From contig OX336394.1 in the NCBI GenBank assembly GCA_946902985.2, positions 273,765,496 to 273,829,495 on the forward strand: DNA of 64,000 nucleotides, written 5' to 3'. Both the position numbers and the translations under genes were made by a program. Origin of the DNA: Meconema thalassinum (lineage: Eukaryota > Arthropoda > Insecta > Orthoptera > Tettigoniidae). Each line of letters starts with the position of its first letter. The first letter of the stretch is position 1. A model generated the notes under the pieces. That model ran no database searches and was not told the origin of the DNA. It saw only the letters and a program-made list of their open reading frames with translations. Below, in pieces: positions 23,845 to 35,819 of this stretch.

Positions 23845-23845
23845 T
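23782..23845. repeat. (ATT)n microsatellite, tract 5
   Basis: ATT run with one TTTTATT interruption between the 3' end of the plus-strand CR1-like element and the 3' end of the minus-strand Dong-like element. Confidence 0.95.
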
Positions 23846-23980
23846 ATTCAATTCACCATTACAAACATGGGTTACTCTAAAGCACGGGTTAAACCAAGTG
23901 CTTTACAACAATACATAAAAACTATAATACAAACTATAATACATATCATGTATATACAAAATATAAGAGTTCATAATCAC

Positions 23981-26900
23981 TCATTCATTAGCAAGGAAGG
24001 ATCGCACAATATTGCATGTGGACAATAGGACCGAATGCTGCATACTCTTGTAGATGGTCGGCGGAAGATCCAATTCTTTCAGACTCTTGTGGAGCGTGTG
24101 AGGTATGAGGCCGTTGACTGACAAGATTACAGGCACTATCCGGACGCAGTTCATCTTCCATATCCTCTTGATTTCCTCTGCAAGCTGTCTATACTTGGAG
24201 ATTTTTTCATTGTGTTTACGTTCGATGTTGGTGTCGTTGGGTACTGCTATGTCTATTATAAATGCAGTGCCATCAGCCTTATTTACTACTATGATGTCTG
24301 GTCGATTGTGATCTATTGTTTTATCTGTCACAATACCAGTGTCCCAGTATATTTTACACAGTTCATTTTCGAGGAGGGATGGTGGATGATACTTGTAGTA
24401 AGGGATATACTCCTCAGTTAATTTATATTTCTGTGCGAGTGATTGATGAATGATGCCTGCAACCTGATTGTGCCGCTTTGTATATTCAACTGATGCTAGT
24501 ATTGGGCACCCTGCAGTGACATGGTCAATGGTCTCGAGATGAATGGCGCATCGCCTGCATTTGTCTGAAATTACACTGGTATCTTTGATGATGTATTTCT
24601 TGTAATTTTTTGTAGCAATGACTTGATCTTGGATGGCAATTGCAAATCCCTCTGTTTCTCCAAACAGTCGACCACTTTGTAACCACATACACGATGCGTT
24701 TTTATCAATACTCTGTTGGGATAGGTTGCTGTAGTATTTTCCATGGAGGGTCTTTTCTCCCCATGCCTTTTCTTTTTCATGTAAGTGTAGTGGCTGGCTG
24801 ATATGATCATCAGAGGATGTACGAAGGTTCAATACTGTGTGTTTATCAGCAAGTACAATGGCTTTATGGAGAATGCTGTTTTCCTTTCTTTGATAGAAAT
24901 ATCTTCTAAGGGTTTTAATTTGGTTCTGGAGCAAAATTTGTAAATCCAGTACTCCTCGACCTCCCATCTTTCGTGGAAGAGTGACCCTTTCTTTACAGGC
25001 GTTTGGATGGTGTAAACGGTAAGTAGTGAGAAGGGTCCTTGTTTTTCTCTGCAGGCTTTCCATTTCTGTTGCTGACCATTTCAGAATACCAAATGAATAT
25101 ACTAGGGTTGGTATAGCGTATGTGTTGATAGCTTTAATTTTGTTCTTTGCACATAGACTGGTTCGCAGCACTTGATGTAGTCTTGTGGTATATTTTCCAA
25201 TGAGTTCATCTTTGATACTTTTATGATCCAAAGTTGTATTTTGAGCAAATCCCAGATATTTGTAGGTTTCTATTTCAGTCATTCCTTCAATTAGAGATCC
25301 TTTGCGTAGCTCATGTGGTTCAGAAGTTGCATATTTACCTCTTTCAATTGTCAGACGCTTGCATTTCTTCACTCCCAGCGTCATTCGGACATCGGATGAA
25401 TATGAATCTATTATATTTAGCATGGCATTCATTTGAGTCTCACTGTGTGCATATACTTTGAGGTCATCCATATAAAGGAGATGGGATATTCTGTATTTCC
25501 TATTGTAGTATTTGATGTCAAATCCGAAACCGGTGGATTTTAGAATTTTAGAGAGAGGATTGATGGCTAAGCAAAACCATAATGGGCTTAGCGAGTCTCC
25601 TTGATAGATACCACGCTCAATTTTTATTGTGTCAGATGTGACACATTCATTGTCTGTCTTAGTATACAGTACTGTTTTCCAATTATCCATCGTGACCTCC
25701 AGGAAGTGAATTACAGCAGGGTTAATCTTATACATATGGAGGATTTCTTTCAGCCATGAATGCGGGACTGAATCAAATGCTTTCTGGTAATCTATGTATG
25801 CCGTATATAGATTCCTTTGATTATGTATCGCCTGTTGTGTTATCACAGAATCAATAGCTATCTGTTCTTTGCATCCTTGCGACAGCTTCTTGCATCCTTT
25901 CTGTTCCTCAGCCAAAATGTTATGTTTGTCGAGAAACTTGTATATTTCGTCCGCAATTATGGACGTAAATAGTTTGTAAAGTGTTTGGAGACAGGTGATA
26001 GGTCTGTAGTTTGATGGGTCTTTAGTATTTCCACTTTCTTTTGAGATTAGATATGTAATTCCAGCAGTAAGGAAATCAGGACATTCCTCAGGATGATGGA
26101 TGAGGTAAGTAAATTGCTGGGCTATCTTCTGGTGCACGCACGTGAAATGTTTGTACCAATAATTGTGAATTTTATCTGTGCCCGGCGCTTTCCAATTCTG
26201 AGTTCTCCTTATAGCATCATACACATGCCGTTCTTCAATGGTATCAAAATCCATTTCTTCATATACATTATTGCTATTTCGTTCTTCGTTGATCCAATTT
26301 GCATTTTCATTGTGCGGTGACTTTGCAGCCCATACACTTCTCCAAAAATCTTCTGTTTCTTGCGTGCTAGGAGGTTCTGCTTTTGTCATGGATTGTTTGT
26401 TTCGTTTGATCATTCTGTAGAACTGACCTTCATTGTTGGAGAAAAGTTTGTTTTGTGTTTTCCTCGCTCGTGATTCCTTGTACCTCCTGAGTCTCGCTGC
26501 TTTTGCGCATAATTTTAGCTTTTGGTTGTCAATGTATTCCTTGATTTTTTCTGTGTGATCATATTCCTTTACATGGCTGTTGATTTTTCTGAATATATTT
26601 CTCAGCTTTCGATTGGTTTTGGGTTTAGTTTTATTGTTTAAATATGCTGTTAGTTGGCCTATGGTTTTCCTCAGTTCCTTGATGTCATTTTCTAATCGAC
26701 GCTGCCAGGGTGGAATGTATTCTGCATCTGCACCTTTTCCACGAGAGCTTCCAGAAAAAGGTATTAGTTTCTGGTTGTTCAGCCTTATCACAGTTACTGC
26801 TGCGCAATATACAAGAGAGTTTGTTTCTTCTAGATTATCGGATGTTTCCACATACTGTTTTAGGATGTTATTTGTCATACTGACAAGAGATTTACTCTTT

Positions 26901-27640
26901 GCTGTTTCTAGGAGTTTGGGCAGCTTTGGTCGATAGTCTACTTTAAGGCCCATAAATTCTGTCATTGCCTCTTTAAACACATGTTCAATAGAACTTGTTT
27001 CATCAGAACTCGAGATATTAGTAGGGATAGTTGGTTCAATAATTCCCTCTTCCCCTGTGTCATTTCTGCAGGTTACTTCCTGAACAGCTTGAATCAATAA
27101 TGTGGATCTGCTTTCATTGTTGGATTCTGAAGCTAGAATTTTTGCTGCTTCCTCTTTAAGACTTTGAATCATTATTGCAGGAAGTCTATTGTTCCTCACT
27201 ATTACACGTCTTTGGTCTGCAATTCTTTGTTCTGTAACGAGAGAGTAGCCAGGAAATTTCTCCACAAACAACTTGTGCAAATCTTTCCTATATGTTGTGA
27301 GGTCTCTCTCTAAGTTTGTAACAATAAAGTAGGAGCGCATTATGAATTTGTTCATCTCATCAGTCCATTTTAAGCGCTGCCTCAGTTTGCCTGCCTTAGT
27401 GGTCAGTTGAATGTTTGAAACACTTTCGACAGGGGGAGATGACGGCTGTTGGGTTCTCCTATCTGCGTTGTCGGCTGTAGAATTTTCGGGTGACCCGACA
27501 TGTGCCCGCCTGTTCAGCATCATGTCACTGGTGGTTCGCCTGCTGTCACGTTCAGCACCAGCTCCAAACGTGCCCCGACGCACCTCGGGTAGCGTCCTTT
27601 TCCGAGGCTCATTATTCTTTGACATTTTCTCCATTATCAA
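23981..27640 (-). CDS. Dong/R4-like polyprotein: RT plus restriction-like endonuclease, intact
   Basis: Single 1219-codon ORF without stops. Residues about 85-150 (LRQRLKWTDEMNKFIMRSYF) look Myb-like, a plausible target-DNA binding segment. The RT occupies about 480-800: WKAPGTDKIHNYWYKHF, DPSNYRPITCLQTLYKLF, AYIDYQKAFDSVPHSWL, GIYQGDSLSPLWFCLAINPL and the active site LLYMDDLKVYAHSE. The C-terminal third has the finger CRRCAIHLETIDHVTAGC and then a restriction-like nuclease signature, RPDIIVVNKADGTAFIIDIA (PD followed 12 residues later by D). This domain order, one ORF with a C-terminal nuclease and no APE domain, is that of the R2/R4 type. YMDDLK and the TAA flanks favour Dong/R4. An alternative first ATG is 27634. 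Confidence 0.92.
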   Translation of the reverse strand: MIMEKMSKNNEPRKRTLPEVRRGTFGAGAERDSRRTTSDMMLNRRAHVGSPENSTADNADRRTQQPSSPPVESVSNIQLTTKAGKLRQRLKWTDEMNKFIMRSYFIVTNLERDLTTYRKDLHKLFVEKFPGYSLVTEQRIADQRRVIVRNNRLPAIMIQSLKEEAAKILASESNNESRSTLLIQAVQEVTCRNDTGEEGIIEPTIPTNISSSDETSSIEHVFKEAMTEFMGLKVDYRPKLPKLLETAKSKSLVSMTNNILKQYVETSDNLEETNSLVYCAAVTVIRLNNQKLIPFSGSSRGKGADAEYIPPWQRRLENDIKELRKTIGQLTAYLNNKTKPKTNRKLRNIFRKINSHVKEYDHTEKIKEYIDNQKLKLCAKAARLRRYKESRARKTQNKLFSNNEGQFYRMIKRNKQSMTKAEPPSTQETEDFWRSVWAAKSPHNENANWINEERNSNNVYEEMDFDTIEERHVYDAIRRTQNWKAPGTDKIHNYWYKHFTCVHQKIAQQFTYLIHHPEECPDFLTAGITYLISKESGNTKDPSNYRPITCLQTLYKLFTSIIADEIYKFLDKHNILAEEQKGCKKLSQGCKEQIAIDSVITQQAIHNQRNLYTAYIDYQKAFDSVPHSWLKEILHMYKINPAVIHFLEVTMDNWKTVLYTKTDNECVTSDTIKIERGIYQGDSLSPLWFCLAINPLSKILKSTGFGFDIKYYNRKYRISHLLYMDDLKVYAHSETQMNAMLNIIDSYSSDVRMTLGVKKCKRLTIERGKYATSEPHELRKGSLIEGMTEIETYKYLGFAQNTTLDHKSIKDELIGKYTTRLHQVLRTSLCAKNKIKAINTYAIPTLVYSFGILKWSATEMESLQRKTRTLLTTYRLHHPNACKERVTLPRKMGGRGVLDLQILLQNQIKTLRRYFYQRKENSILHKAIVLADKHTVLNLRTSSDDHISQPLHLHEKEKAWGEKTLHGKYYSNLSQQSIDKNASCMWLQSGRLFGETEGFAIAIQDQVIATKNYKKYIIKDTSVISDKCRRCAIHLETIDHVTAGCPILASVEYTKRHNQVAGIIHQSLAQKYKLTEEYIPYYKYHPPSLLENELCKIYWDTGIVTDKTIDHNRPDIIVVNKADGTAFIIDIAVPNDTNIERKHNEKISKYRQLAEEIKRIWKMNCVRIVPVILSVNGLIPHTLHKSLKELDLPPTIYKSMQHSVLLSTCNIVRSFLANE

Positions 27641-27679
27641 TGGGTTGCGTTTTATACCTACTGCCAGGATTTCACTTAG

Positions 27680-27745
27680 GCCGCCCCTAACATGGGGTAC
27701 AGACGCCTTTCACAGCCGCCCCTAACATGGAGTACAGACGCTGTT
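27680..27745. repeat. 35-bp tandem repeat in the Dong-like 5' leader
   Basis: The block GCCGCCCCTAACATGG-GTACAGACG occurs twice with one clear difference (GGGG against GGAG). The copies lie just upstream of the ORF in the minus-strand sense and may carry promoter or 5' UTR function, which is inference. Confidence 0.75.
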
Positions 27746-27985
27746 GGCTGTGACTCGCCTTGTCACATTGCTGTCTTTGGATATATGTGGCATTTTATAG
27801 AGACTGTGGTGCCATCCACAGACCCACCACATCCTGTTAGCAATGCCGCTGTTGGTCCGGGACTGCTTATTCGTCAGGTTGCCCTGCTTATGTCGCAGCT
27901 ACCCTCCATATCTAGAGGGCGATCCACTATCCGCCACCTGTGGACCCGTCCGGCCGTAGTCAGCTCTACGTCCTCCTCGAGGCGG

Positions 27986-28087
<102 letters not shown>

Positions 28088-28391
28088 TACAGTCTGCAGC
28101 AATGGAGCAATTGAAAATAACAAAAGTCGATTATCCCAAAGCAGCACTCTTTGGTGAAGTCGAATCAGATTTCAGCAGTTGCTAGGGACAAAAGTACATA
28201 CAGTACTTGCAAACACATATCCTCTCCACCATTCGATCCCATAAATCTACTTTTCTTTTAATTTCGAATAGTGAATATAGAAATTATATTAAACACTTAT
28301 GAGTGAGGTTAAATTGTATTTTATGGAACCCGCCATTATGAAGATAATGAAATAGAAGTCCCCATGAGGTGGTGTTATGCTCTGTTTACAG

Positions 28392-28500
28392 AGCTGCATG
28401 GATTATGGTGATCGGCACTATGGTGTTCCTAATCTTCGCGTGCTTCGCAGGCCTGGTCGCATACGCTACATTCCACGATTGTGATCCGGTAACCACAAAG
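28392..28500 (+). CDS. SLC5-family symporter, internal exon 2 of 5 seen
   Basis: The acceptor CTGTTTACAG precedes it and the donor AAG/GTACGT follows. Its first base A completes the GG left by the previous exon, then 36 codons read AAWIMVIGTMVFLIFACFAG, LVAYATFHDCDPVTTK. This is one transmembrane segment (hydrophobic run of about 20 residues) followed by the family's Y-DCDP loop motif. It ends in phase 0. There are no stops and it joins perfectly to exons on both sides across 24.7-kb and 15.4-kb introns. Confidence 0.92.
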
Positions 28501-28787
28501 GTACGTCCATTTCATCTTTGTTCTTATTAATTTATTGGAGAGGCTTGGGCATCTCCGTGTAGTTGGGTGTGTGTTGAACTTGTCTGATGACCTGTATTCC
28601 TGTGATGACTGTAGTAGTGTGTGTAGCAGGAATGTGGTAGGCGTCCCAAGGCTTGAAACATGGTACCATTCAAACATTTGATAGGCTATTTCTGGGAATG
28701 ATTTGAAATATCGTCACTGCACCAGCAAAATCCTGGTTTCAATTTAAAGTTGTTTTAACTGTACTTGGGACTTCTTTACTTCTGAGC

Positions 28788-29004
28788 TGACATTTTAACT
28801 GTTACGCTAGAGCTACCTAGCGGTCAGAAGTGAAAATCACTGTAACCAGCCAACTACAGGTAGCTTTTCATATCGATATACTGTAGCAACATCGCGAATG
28901 AAACTCGATTAGTCATATCGATATGAATGGCTGCCTGTATGGCTAGTTAGAGTGATTTCACTTCTGACCACTAGGTTGTACTATCGTAGCACTTAAATGA
29001 CAAG
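28788..29004. mobile_element. Small palindromic element (MITE-like)
   Basis: The two halves are inverted copies: CTAGCGGTCAGAAGTGA on the left matches TCACTTCTGACCACTAG on the right, and both carry CATATCGATAT. There is no ORF. A target duplication was not resolved, so the superfamily is unknown. Confidence 0.7.
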
Positions 29005-29064
29005 TCGAAAGTAATGGTGCTTGACTATAGTATATTTCTTCAGTTTTGCTTTGTCATAGGAGAG

Positions 29065-29194
29065 CGAACCGTCAGGTTCTACGTTCAACAGCTTTGGGAC
29101 TTTGTTTCGCAGCATGAGAGTACGGATCATCAGTGTGGGGAGCATCTGTCCATACCAAGCTAGTGGACATAGCTCTTAACGAGTTCACATGTAT
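29065..29194 (+). pseudogene. Jockey-like LINE RT fragment, 5' side of the Gypsy insertion
   Basis: The frame reads ALGLCFAA, a stop, EYGSVWGASVHTKLVDIALN, EFTC, resembling the region downstream of the RT palm in Jockey-clade proteins. It breaks at the GTAT target site of the Gypsy element and resumes in frame at 41611, so both parts belong to one older insertion. Confidence 0.75.
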
Positions 29195-32100
29195 TGTGCC
29201 CGTTTAGACCGGAGTCCGCACGACCACATATGCATTTTACCAAGAATCAGTCAGCACGAGAGTCAAAATATCTCGGGGCGCCAGATGGGTTAAAGCTAAT
29301 CGCAAAAATCACGACATCAAAATAAAAATAAAAATGCTTTACTGATTTTTGGCTCAATGCAACAATAAGGATAGAAGGAGATTCAACTGGGCATAACACA
29401 ACATGTAAAATTATCTCATTTTATTCTAACATTTAAAATTGACTGCAAAATGATGCTCAAGGTAACATCATTCCAGTGCGACGGCACACACTACTATTTA
29501 CACAATGTACAGAAATTTTTCAACACATTGAACAATTGTCCTTGGAGACACAAGTCTGATTATCAGTCCTGTAGACTGTGTTCCAAAATTATATCAATTA
29601 TTTACGAAGAAATCCAGTTCAAATTTAATTGTCTTTACTGGAAATATTGTAGTTCACTGGTTGAATTTCTAACATGATATTAACACTCGTAGAAATTCTC
29701 ATTGTTTATAATTGTATATAAAAATTTTTTAACTTCCACTTATTTTTCCAGTTTCAAAAATATTGTCAAAAATATTATCTTTGACCCAACACTAATTATG
29801 TACACATATTAATAACAACATCTGAAAAGTATTTGACCCTTGAGCATAGCATCGAAGAACTGTGCGAAGCACAACAAAATTTATTATTCTTCCAAAATTA
29901 AACATTTCGAGAAGTGACTCGATTATGAACTTCAAATTCCAAAGAAATATGATTTGTGAATCATCAGCTTGATCATAAAAAATTGTTGAACCATTCAACT
30001 ATTCGATTTTCCACTTGGAATTATTATTAAGAAAAATATTTATATTTGTTGCTATTTTAGTAACTTTCACAACTTGCAATTCTTGAACAGAATGCGGAAA
30101 TAAGAATTGTAGCTTTATAATAAATGCATTTAGTTCATGACAATAGGATTGAAAACATCCTTTAAGTAATTCGTGGATACAGAATTATTTTTTTAATTGG
30201 CAGTGGCCCATTCAATTATTTGTGTCAGAACACAATATCCCAACAACAAAGGCAAAGGTCTTCCTCTGAAGAAGAATAAAATTTTATCATGACAAAACCG
30301 GGTTCTAGCAAATCCAAAGTATTAATGGAATACGTAAACAAGTTTGAAATAATTACTGATGGTTTGGTCATTCATTCGACGAAATGTGTGGTTCCAATAC
30401 TCCTCCTATAAACCTGAGCCATCGAACCTGCTATTTGATTGATGCTCAAAAAAACCTCCTCATTCCTGCGACTTAAACATGCGCACCTGGGAATGGCATT
30501 TCAACTACTCCACACACATAAATTTTCTTCCCAAAATTTATACAATAAATCAAGCCTCTGCTTGTTATCAAAACTGGAAGATGTATAAACTTACAAGTTT
30601 ATTTTATTTTACCATTCAGTTCAAACCGTGAAGTTACCACACTTGTGATATTCTCTATTTCACTTTCGAATGTGTGCCTACGTCATGATTTTATATAAAC
30701 ACAAAAAAAAATCCTAATTGATACAAATATCATTGGCTTCCTGTTTCATGCCTTTCCGTGTTATCTGAAAAATATACTTTGCTCAATGCAAATATTAACT
30801 GTTCAACCAGAACTATAATGTTGGTGGAATACGGGCTTGCGCTATCCACTAGCTTTCGGAAAATCACCTGTTCCAAACTAGGAATGATTAAACTAATCCT
30901 TAAGCTCTCTCTCAACGAATGTGATTATTAGGAAATGTAAGATCCAATAATTATTTAGAAAAATTATGAAAATTATTATTATTATTATTGGATTATTATT
31001 GTTATTATTTCCTTAAATATGTTTAATTATTATTTCCTTATGTGAAAAAACTACATGTTCGACTCTTCGAATATGGACAAAATATCCATTCCTCAACAAA
31101 AATAAATATTAACTTCTACAGTTATATCGGCTGATTACCGTGATTCTCAAACAAAATGAACATTCAAATAAATGCTCGGTATGCTCGGTCATCGATCCTA
31201 AAGTGTTCTGAGTGCTGAAAATACTCAGAATAACCCTAATGTGTCTTGCGTAAATCAATGCAAGATTTAAATACGAAGAAAAATAAATGTGTTGGTCATC
31301 TGCAGAAAATGAGTTTGTTCCAATTAGCTAGGCATAATATAAAAGTCAAATGTGGCTTACATTTCTCGTTGGTCTTGAAGCGTAGTGAACCTGGTCTGTA
31401 CCAGATTTATCCAGATACATGCCCTATTGGACACGCACGTCTAATCCTTGTATCGGCCGCCATTATATACCCACAATCTGTTTAGTACGACATAGTGGAA
31501 ATATTTCTTGAAGTTTGAAGTAACTGCTGATCCATTTTAATATTGACTTCAATTAAATCCATAGCAGTTCGCTTAAATGGGGTCAGATCCAAATGATCTC
31601 TTCTCAAAAGCGTCAGTTGTAACATAACTCACGGTAATCTTTTCAGTACAGGAAAACACTGATAGTCTAAAACAATCAACGGCTGTTCTGAAGATCGTTC
31701 CGTGGGCATGGCTTCACACCATCTATCATGCGCGAAGCAACATATAGTTTCCCTTTGTCGGCTAATGAACAACACCGTGATAGACTGGCCTTCAATATAC
31801 TGAAAGATCTGAGTGGTTATTTAGTTACAATTTGTGAAACTGACAAGTTGGATTAAAATATCCAAGTATTGAATTATTGTTACTGGACTGTGACAGAATA
31901 ATATCTAGACAAAGTCTAGCATATGTCCATATAGAAACAAAGTGTTTCACCAATGTCCGTAGAAAATAACAATCACCTTAGTGATTCCCTCTACCGGAAA
32001 CTTACTACGTTCCCCACGTATCGTAGCACTTTTGTGACTATCACAATTCAAAGATATCTTCTGCGTAGATTCGGCAACCATGTGCCTTGGCTCGACTTAG

Positions 32101-32529
32101 CAGCAGCACCTTGTCCTACAAGAGCTTGGTTTGAAGTGAGCTCCTTATGCTTGGGCCGAGCGGCTTTTATACAAAACGGTCGGCTCCACGCTGGATCACG
32201 CTGAAATCTGTAAATCCTCATATCTCCGGTGTCTCTGGTCTGATTCACTTGAGACTAAGTGCATCCTCTTTCATTTGGCCGTGCCAGTAATCTGATCCAA
32301 GTATCAAGTCTCTACTCCATGGCTAAGTATTTAATCACCAAATAGTCTCGACCTCTGCTACTATTTGCCACGTCACTTAACATCTTCTTGGCTGCATAAA
32401 GTTTCCATTTCAATCTAGAAGGAAAGGAGCGCGATATTCAAATATCTCAACTTTCAAAAGTGGCTGTAGCCTTTCCCTTGATACCTAGGTGTCTGAATCT
32501 TGGAATACCCATTCCTAGAATTGGGCACA
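29195..32529 (-). repeat. Gypsy 3' LTR (3335 bp)
   Basis: Direct repeat of 38274-41610. It contains no recognisable coding domain; short shared ORFs (for example 29450-29677, matched at 38529-38756) are conserved only because the LTRs are near-identical. Confidence 0.92.
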
Positions 32530-32678
32530 TCCACCCCACACCTAGCAAAAAAATAAAAATTGAATTTTTTTTTATTTTTCCTATCTACTCATTAAATCAT
32601 CTGGTTCTTGAATAATAAATCTTCAAATTCGCTGCATTATAAATTCCCACGATGTTACCGGTTCGTGTATTGGCGATT
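32530..32678 (-). promoter_or_regulatory. Gypsy polypurine tract region
   Basis: On the minus strand the sequence next to the 3' LTR is TAGGTGTGGGGTGGA, the expected purine-rich primer for plus-strand DNA synthesis. It is preceded by an A/T-rich non-coding stretch after the end of pol. Confidence 0.6.
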
Positions 32679-35600
32679 TCATAGCCTCCATTGTTCTTTA
32701 CTTCCACAACACGATAGGGTCCATCGTAAAGGCTTGCAAACTTCGAGTACACTCGATTTTGCACGTCGGAGGGTGTAGGTTTTTTTTACTAAAACAAGAG
32801 TTCCTACGCGTAAGGGTCTGCGAAAACGCTTTCCTCTCACTCTGCGCTCTCTTTTCTCAGCTTGGCTCCTCAACTTGTCTAAAGCTAGAGTCTTCCTCCT
32901 CTGACGACTAGGTTCAATCTCGGGTGGAATAGAGATGATTCGATCCCATAATCTTGTTGGTTTAATTCCATGATGAATCAACATGGGAATCTGTCCAGTA
33001 CTCTCATGAATCGTAGAGTTGATGGATTCAGATGCTAAAGAGAGAACATCCATCCATTTCCAATGCTCATTTGGACAATAGAGGCGGCAAAATTTAGATA
33101 TTTCAGCCATCACGCGTTCTGCTGGATTGCTTTCAGGATGTCTGATAGAACAAAGCAATTGTCAAATCCCAAGATTATTCATGACGGCCCTGAATTCTAA
33201 AGATGTAAATTGGGGTCCGTGATCTGATAAAAGGAATTCCGGTTTGCCTGCTTCCGGAATTACGCTGTCTCTAATTCTCTTCGCACAATATTTTGCGTTT
33301 GCCTTCTGAATTGGGTGTAACATAGTGTATTTGCTGAAAACATCTATGGTCACCAGAATATATCGGTTACCTCTTTTAGACTTTGGGAGAGGACCATAAA
33401 GATCAGTCGCAAAGATTTCACAAGGCTTAGAAGGAATAATAGGCCTTGGTAATTCTCTCATTAATTTAGAATTATATTTACTCCTTTGGCATAAGTCGCA
33501 CTCCCGAATAGTGTTCCTGACAGTTTGTCGCATTCGCTCCCATGAAAATTTCTCTTGTATCAAGTTGACTGTCTTATCTACTCCAGCATGACCTGCAATT
33601 CGATGCGCCATCCAAATAATGGGTGTTTGCATTCGTGGAGGTACCACTACCCTCAGCTTCGCATGGTCGGGATCTGCAAACCTGTAGACTAGACCATCTA
33701 ACATCAAATAATCTCTTTAAATTCTTTCAGTTTCCACAAAATCATCGTCATTGGGATCCATATCTCCCTGTGGAAAACGAAAAATGTTTCTAAGACGTCG
33801 GTCTCTCCTCTGGAATAAATGTAACAATCGTAACCTTCTTAAGGTATCCTCATCCTCATGCGTCAGGTTAACTTGAAAAACCTTGGATGTAGACTCCACT
33901 GCTCTACTCAATAAATCGGCCCCAATGTTCAACTTTCCAGGAGTGTGTTCAATAACTAGGTTGAATTAATGAATAAAAAGTGACCATCTAGTTATTCTAT
34001 CACTGGCAAAGTTTGTTCTTAAGATAAACCCCAATGGATGGTGATCAGTCCTCACGATTACTGAATGTCCAATTAACATTTTCTTCCAAGACTCCAACGC
34101 GAAGATTACAGCAAGGGCTTCTAACTCTGTGGTGTAATAGTTCCTTTCTGATGGACGAAGTTTCCTGCTTATGAAAGCCAGGTAATATCTCCTGCGATCG
34201 TCATCTTCTTGAAGAAGAATAGCTCCAATCCCTACGGTGGATGCATCGGATTCTATGATGAAATTCTTGGTGAAGTCAGGATACCCTAATTTCACACTGT
34301 TTACCAATAACCTCTTGGCATCTTGAAATGATTTTTCGCAATCTTCATTCCATTTCCATTTGTTTCCCTTTTTTAATAATTCCTGCAAGGGAGCAACTGT
34401 CTTGGTGAAGCTTGGACAATGCCCTGCAAAGAATTGGCATGTTCCGAGAAAACTGCGGACATTCTTCACCCTAGTAGGTCTAGGGAAATTCGCAATCGCT
34501 TGTATCTTTGTCTCATTGGGACGGTATCCTTCACCATCTAAAATATGGCCCTTAATTTTATTTCCTTCTGAAAGAACTGACATTTTCGAAGGTTTACTTT
34601 AAAGTTCGCTTTTCTTAAATCTGCGAATAACATCTGAAGATGTATCAAATGTTCCTCCTTAGTCTCAGATGCGATTAGGATATCGTCTATGTAACGAATC
34701 GCTATCTCTTTTACTTCAGGACTCAAATTTTGTTCCAGTGCTCTGATCAAAACAGATCCAGATGTTTTGATCCCAAATGGTAGACGGCGGAATACATATG
34801 TCTGTTGGTCAAACATAAACCCTGTAAACTTTTTGGAATCTTCACTGAGCCTAATGTGGTGGTAGGACGAAGTGAGATCAATGTTAGAGAACCAGATCTT
34901 ACCCTGGAATTTTCTTAACAATTCCCTAATGATTGGTGGTCTGTCATACTCTGGCAGTAATCTTGAATTCAAATATCGCGCGTCTAAACACAGTCTCAGA
35001 CTTCCATCCGGCTTAGACACTACTGCTAATGGATTGACATAAGAGGTAGTGTACTTTTCAATCACATTGTTACCTCCATCTCTTTGATAAGCACTTTTAC
35101 CTTTTCTCGATGCTTTTCCGCTACCGGATACAATTTAGCATGGAAAGGTGCATCATCAGTTACACGAATTCGACATTCAAAATCTTTAATTTCACCAGGT
35201 ATAATATCAAAAATATCATGGTACTCTTCCAAAATTTTCCCTAGCTCTGGGGACCCCTTCTCAGTATAGACTTCTTTTCCTTCAGCTTCCCGAAAAATCA
35301 GAGACCATTGAGCGTCTCCCTCGATGTCTTCCTCTTCCTTTCCCTCGAAGTTTATCTCTTCGGTATACTGGAATCTGACCATCTCTGTCTTCATGTCTAT
35401 CACGGCTCGATATTTCTGGATGAAATCCGCTCCCAAGATCATGTCAAAAGCCATGTTCTTCATTACTACAAACACATGTCGGAAATCCTGTCCTCCAATA
35501 GTAACACATAAGTATAATTGTGTTTTACACAGCGATATTTTGTTGGGTATTATTCCTTGGATTTTAATTCCTGATACTGGAATCTCTTCTAAATTCTCTT

Positions 35601-35727
35601 TGAGCTTCCACAGAATATAAAGCTTCTCGCTCACAAGACAAAGCATAGCCCCAGTATCAATTAAAGTATCGACAGGCATGCCGAATACTTCGCATGATAT
35701 GATTGGCAGTTTAATTCTTGTACCCAT
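32679..35727 (-). pseudogene. Gypsy pol (protease, RT, RNase H, integrase), broken
   Basis: Order is protease, RT, RNase H, integrase, as in Ty3/Gypsy elements. The protease has LIDTGAMLCLVS with the DTG triad and LGADFI. The RT has NPLAVVSKPDGSLRLCLDAR, LPFGIKTSG and the active site IRYIDDILIAS. RNase H shows IIESDASTVGIGA and YTTELEALAV. The integrase has a zinc-binding HRIAGHAG then CDLCQRSK, and the catalytic residues in FATDLYGPLPKS, LSDHGPQFTS and HPESNPAERV. Breaks: single-base shifts near 35070 and 34560, TAA stops at 33966 and 33717, and a TGA at 33162 just before the catalytic glutamate block. It is therefore not functional, although the LTRs are still very alike. Confidence 0.9.
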
Positions 35728-35819
35728 TTCTTTCCGTTCGTCATTATGTTGAATTAAGTCATCATCCTCTGTATGCCATTTAATAATCCTGGAAGTGAAA
35801 ATGTTTAAAATTCGATCTC

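Larger units (their letters stand above)
23846..27985 (-). mobile_element. Dong/R4-like non-LTR retrotransposon in a (TAA)n site, intact ORF
   Basis: About 4.1 kb on the minus strand, bounded exactly by ATT tracts 5 and 6. It has a 345-bp leader with a 35-bp tandem repeat, one long ORF, and a 135-bp 3' UTR. Dong elements of the R4 clade are known for insertion into TAA repeats, and the flanks here are what that predicts. Confidence 0.9.

Noticed and set aside
23981..27640. Assignment as an R2 element
   Set aside because: The flanks are TAA repeats and not 28S rDNA, and the active site is YMDDLK, which fits Dong/R4 better.
29450..29677. Conserved 75-residue ORF found twice (also 38529-38756)
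   Set aside because: The two copies lie in the two near-identical LTRs, so conservation is no evidence of coding; there is no recognised domain.
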